DNA of 15,837 nt from ZC4RG29 sp964521255. GTDB lineage: Bacteria; Bacteroidota; Bacteroidia; Cytophagales; Cyclobacteriaceae. The translations under genes were made by a program, and so were the position numbers. The notes below the pieces were generated by a model. It was given only the letters and a program-made list of their open reading frames with translations. It searched no databases and had not been told where the DNA came from. Of this stretch, positions 14,138 through 15,837 are shown in pieces (within the stretch, counting starts at the first letter, position 1; the number at the start of each line of letters is the position of its first letter). The stretch lies in the NCBI GenBank assembly GCA_964521255.1, contig CAZFRM010000046.1, forward strand, positions 1-15,837. The letters run 5' to 3'.

Positions 14138-14270
14138 GTTAATCGTTAAAGGTTAATGGCTAAAAGTTAATCGTGAATGGTCATTGGTCAGCAGTCATTA
14201 GTCATTAGTCATTGGTAGTGAGTCATTGGTCAGAGGTTATTAGTCAATAGTCATTGGTAATGCAATCATT
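14138..14270. repeat. 19-unit heptad-periodic array filling the ATPase-permease gap
   Basis: The whole interval between the permease start and the ATPase stop codon divides into 19 consecutive 7-nt units without a phase break. Units are variants of GTCATTG/GTCATTA in the right part and GTTAATC/GTTAATG in the left part. Five are exactly GTCATTG or GTCATTA in 14180-14214, with more beyond. Degeneracy suggests an old or recombining array. It lies inside the presumed operon, so it would be transcribed. Confidence 0.85.
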
Positions 14271-14967
14271 AACTTATAACAGATGCAGGGTAACTTTCTT
14301 CTACAAGTTTTCCGCCTTTCATCCGGAGGATGCGTTGTGTGCGCATGGCTAATTCAAGGTTGTGGGTGACCAGCACGAGCGTTGTTCTTTGTTCTTTATT
14401 CATGCCGAACAGCAGCTCCGTTAAATGATGTGCGTTTTCTTCATCAAGGTTACCGGTCGGTTCGTCAGCAAAAAGAATTTTCGGCTCAGTAATAAATGCG
14501 CGAGCCATGGCAACACGCTGCTGTTCACCACCGGAAAGCTGAGAAGGATAGTGATGCATTCTGTTCTCCAGTCCTACACGTTGCAAGAGTTCTTTCGCTT
14601 TTGCAGATACATTTCGATCACCCCTGAGTTCGAGTGGCACCATCACATTTTCAAGTGCGGTGAGGGTTGCCAGTAATTGAAAATTCTGAAAAACAAATCC
14701 AACGTATTGATTGCGGATGTAGGCGCGGTCATCTTCATTCATGGCATTAAGCTTGAAATCCATGAGCGAGACCACTCCACTGGTAGGTGTATCCAATCCT
14801 GCACAAAGACCCAACAAGGTAGTTTTTCCACTTCCGGACGGTCCGATAATAGCCAAAGCGTCACCCTGTTTAACCGAAAAAGACACGGAATCAAGGACGG
14901 TCAGCGATTGCTCCGCAGAACGGTAAACTTTTGTAAGATTTTCGGCCTTGAGAACAACTTGTGACAT
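14269..14967 (-). CDS. ybbA: ABC transporter ATPase (YbbA/LolD/MacB class), 232 aa
   Basis: ATP-binding subunit partnering the FtsX-type permease at 11569. Motifs are complete: Walker A GPSGSGKTT (42-50), Q-loop Q94 in FVFQNFQLL, signature LSGGEQ (144-149), Walker B ILFADE (164-169), D-loop NLD (173-175) and H-loop H202. The FQLLATLTALENVMVPLEL region is typical of the lipoprotein-release/macrolide-export class of ATPases. ATG 14967 is followed by the usual MSQVVLKAENLTK start. It precedes the permease by 132 bp of repeats, so co-transcription is likely. It is divergent from the TesA-like gene, the same order as tesA-ybbA-ybbP in E. coli. The symbol is by similarity and synteny; LolD-like specificity is possible but less likely given the partner. 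Confidence 0.9.
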   Translation of the reverse strand: MSQVVLKAENLTKVYRSAEQSLTVLDSVSFSVKQGDALAIIGPSGSGKTTLLGLCAGLDTPTSGVVSLMDFKLNAMNEDDRAYIRNQYVGFVFQNFQLLATLTALENVMVPLELRGDRNVSAKAKELLQRVGLENRMHHYPSQLSGGEQQRVAMARAFITEPKILFADEPTGNLDEENAHHLTELLFGMNKEQRTTLVLVTHNLELAMRTQRILRMKGGKLVEESYPASVIS

Positions 14968-15053
14968 GGTTTTTGTTTATCCGTTATGAATTAGAATCGT
15001 TAAATACTGTAAAATTGTTTCAGAATAGATCAAAACCCCAAAGTATTTTTCCA

Positions 15054-15668
15054 ATGGTCGTAAAAAGGTTTATGTTTATTGCAGTCCTGATGGCATTTTT
15101 CATTCAAGCCACCACTTCTCCTCCCGTTATTCTTTTCTTTGGCGACAGCCTGACGGCAGGGTATGGTCTGTCTACCGAAGAAGCCTTTCCAAACATTGTT
15201 GAAAAGTCTCTACTAGAGAAGGGAAGGACATGTAAGGTTGTGAATGCAGGATTGAGCGGAGAAACTTCAGCAGGCGGGTTAGCACGCATTGATTGGGTAC
15301 TGCGTCAACACATCGATATTTTTGTTCTTGAGTTAGGTGCAAACGATGGATTACGCGGACTTCCGCTCGATCAGACAGAAAAAAATCTGCAGGCCATTAT
15401 CGATAAGGTGAAAGCAAAATATCCGAAAGTAAAGATTGTCGTCGCAGGAATGATGGTGCCACCCAATATGGGGCCTGACTATACAGAGAAGTTTAAAAAA
15501 ATATTTCCTGCCATAGCGAAACAAAACCAGGCTACATTAATTCCTTTTCTCCTGCAGGATGTTGCCGGCGATGCCAGGTTCAATCAGGCGGACGGGATAC
15601 ATCCTAATGTGGAAGGGCATAAGATTGTGGCAAAGAATATGGTGAAGGTGATTGAACCGTTGCTTTGA
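15054..15668 (+). CDS. tesA: TesA-like SGNH/GDSL esterase (lysophospholipase/arylesterase), 204 aa
   Basis: A periplasmic SGNH hydrolase expected to cleave acyl esters or thioesters (thioesterase I/lysophospholipase L1 family). Block I is FFGDSLTAGYG with nucleophile S32; block II gives the oxyanion glycine in GLSGETSAGG; block III is GANDGLR with N97; block V is DGIHPN with D180 and H183. Residues 1-20 form a signal peptide (MVVKRFMFIAVLMAFFIQA). ATG 15054 is chosen because the frame extends upstream to 14961 only through non-signal-like sequence that overlaps the ybbA start; ATG 15072 is an alternative. Length matches E. coli TesA. It is divergent from ybbA with an 86-bp shared upstream region in which I see no clear promoter. 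Confidence 0.92.
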   Translation: MVVKRFMFIAVLMAFFIQATTSPPVILFFGDSLTAGYGLSTEEAFPNIVEKSLLEKGRTCKVVNAGLSGETSAGGLARIDWVLRQHIDIFVLELGANDGLRGLPLDQTEKNLQAIIDKVKAKYPKVKIVVAGMMVPPNMGPDYTEKFKKIFPAIAKQNQATLIPFLLQDVAGDARFNQADGIHPNVEGHKIVAKNMVKVIEPLL

Positions 15669-15709
15669 GGTATGAAGGGTGAGGTACGAGGTAGTTTGTC
15701 GTGAGGTAC
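15667..15709. repeat. Heptad-periodic GAGGTAY repeat
   Basis: Starting inside the esterase stop codon, 7-nt units GAGGTAT, GAAGGGT, GAGGTAC and GAGGTAG follow in phase, then TTTGTCG, and GAGGTAC recurs at 15703 after a 1-nt slip. A third heptamer family at a gene end. Confidence 0.65.
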
Positions 15710-15742
15710 GAGAGGAAGGTGAGTTTGAGATTCAGGCCTCAC

Positions 15743-15774
15743 CCCTGCCTTTGCCGGCAGGCAGGCTAAATCCC
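15743..15774. repeat. 32-bp dispersed element, inverted copy
   Basis: Identical at 30 of 32 positions to the reverse complement of 7261-7292. It contains GGCAGGCAGGCTAAATCCC. Both copies lie just after gene 3' ends. GCCTTTGCCGGC can form a small hairpin, suggesting a terminator-like or REP-like role. Confidence 0.85.
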
Positions 15775-15802
15775 TCTCCAAAGGAGCTTGTCTATACCCA
15801 TA

Positions 15803-15820
15803 TCTTTTTTGGAAAAAAGA
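15803..15820. other. A/T-rich hairpin near the window edge
   Basis: TCTTTTTTGGAAAAAAGA is an inverted repeat with eight pairs around a GG centre. It may be a weak terminator for the esterase or the next gene. The context ends with the window. Confidence 0.35.
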
Positions 15821-15837
15821 GGAACGGATGATAAATT

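Noticed and set aside
14134..14141. TAACTTTG as a -7 box for the permease
   Set aside because: It overlaps the heptad array, where such words recur by repetition, and no clear -33 TTG is correctly spaced.
14138..14270. CRISPR-like array
   Set aside because: Units are 7 nt, contiguous and degenerate, with no spacers and no cas genes.
14961..15053. Upstream extension of the TesA-like protein
   Set aside because: It would place 31 non-signal residues before the signal peptide and overlap the divergent ATPase start.

Overview
The window reads as chromosomal DNA from a member of the Bacteroidota, most likely a gliding, Cytophagales- or Chitinophagales-like free-living bacterium. The evidence is a protein ending in a gliding-motility-associated (CHU_C, type IX secretion type B) domain, a second secreted protein with a type A C-terminal sorting domain, Bacteroidota-type promoters (TTG, 19-20 bp, TAnnTTTG), scarce Shine-Dalgarno sequences, and a tRNA gene without an encoded CCA end. 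It may be metagenome-derived; the species cannot be named from sequence alone.

Layout. 1-1100: a heptamer microsatellite, then on the minus strand a small conserved-looking 62-aa protein and a membrane-anchored 196-aa protein of unknown role. 1261-4730, plus strand: a possible 30-aa Cys-rich mini-ORF, a membrane fatty-acid desaturase, and a secreted glucose/sorbosone-dehydrogenase-like protein with Ig-like and T9SS sorting domains. 4740-6380 is the most unusual part: an intact tRNA-Ile2(CAU) gene preceded by two broken tandem copies, both interrupted in the anticodon region by an 18-bp palindrome of the type TCCCGATAGCTATCGGGA. A single-domain GIY-YIG nuclease gene sits between copies two and three. 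Downstream of the intact tRNA lies a HicA-HicB toxin-antitoxin pair closed by a second copy of the tRNA 3' end, as in an integrated element with duplicated attachment sites. 6475-7155: a lipoprotein of unknown function. 7300-10626, minus: a 1108-aa SBBP/PKD/CHU_C surface protein. 10754-11567: a second GIY-YIG gene (minus) lying among dispersed repeats, with a long direct repeat on either side. 11569-15668: an FtsX-type permease and ABC ATPase (YbbP/YbbA-like, minus) with a divergent TesA-like GDSL esterase, the same neighbourhood as tesA-ybbA-ybbP of E. coli.

How the parts relate. The YbbA-YbbP transporter and TesA-like esterase look like a functional unit acting on envelope lipids or export. 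The two secreted proteins both depend on a type IX secretion system encoded elsewhere. The tRNA-Ile2 locus looks like an accessory hotspot that has collected a nuclease gene, a toxin-antitoxin pair and palindromic insertions. Gaps between genes are unusually rich in repeats: three families with 7-nt periodicity, an inverted pair of 32-bp elements, and CGTCATTCTG-type elements. What is least explained is the repeated disruption of tRNA-Ile2 copies by palindromes next to a GIY-YIG gene.
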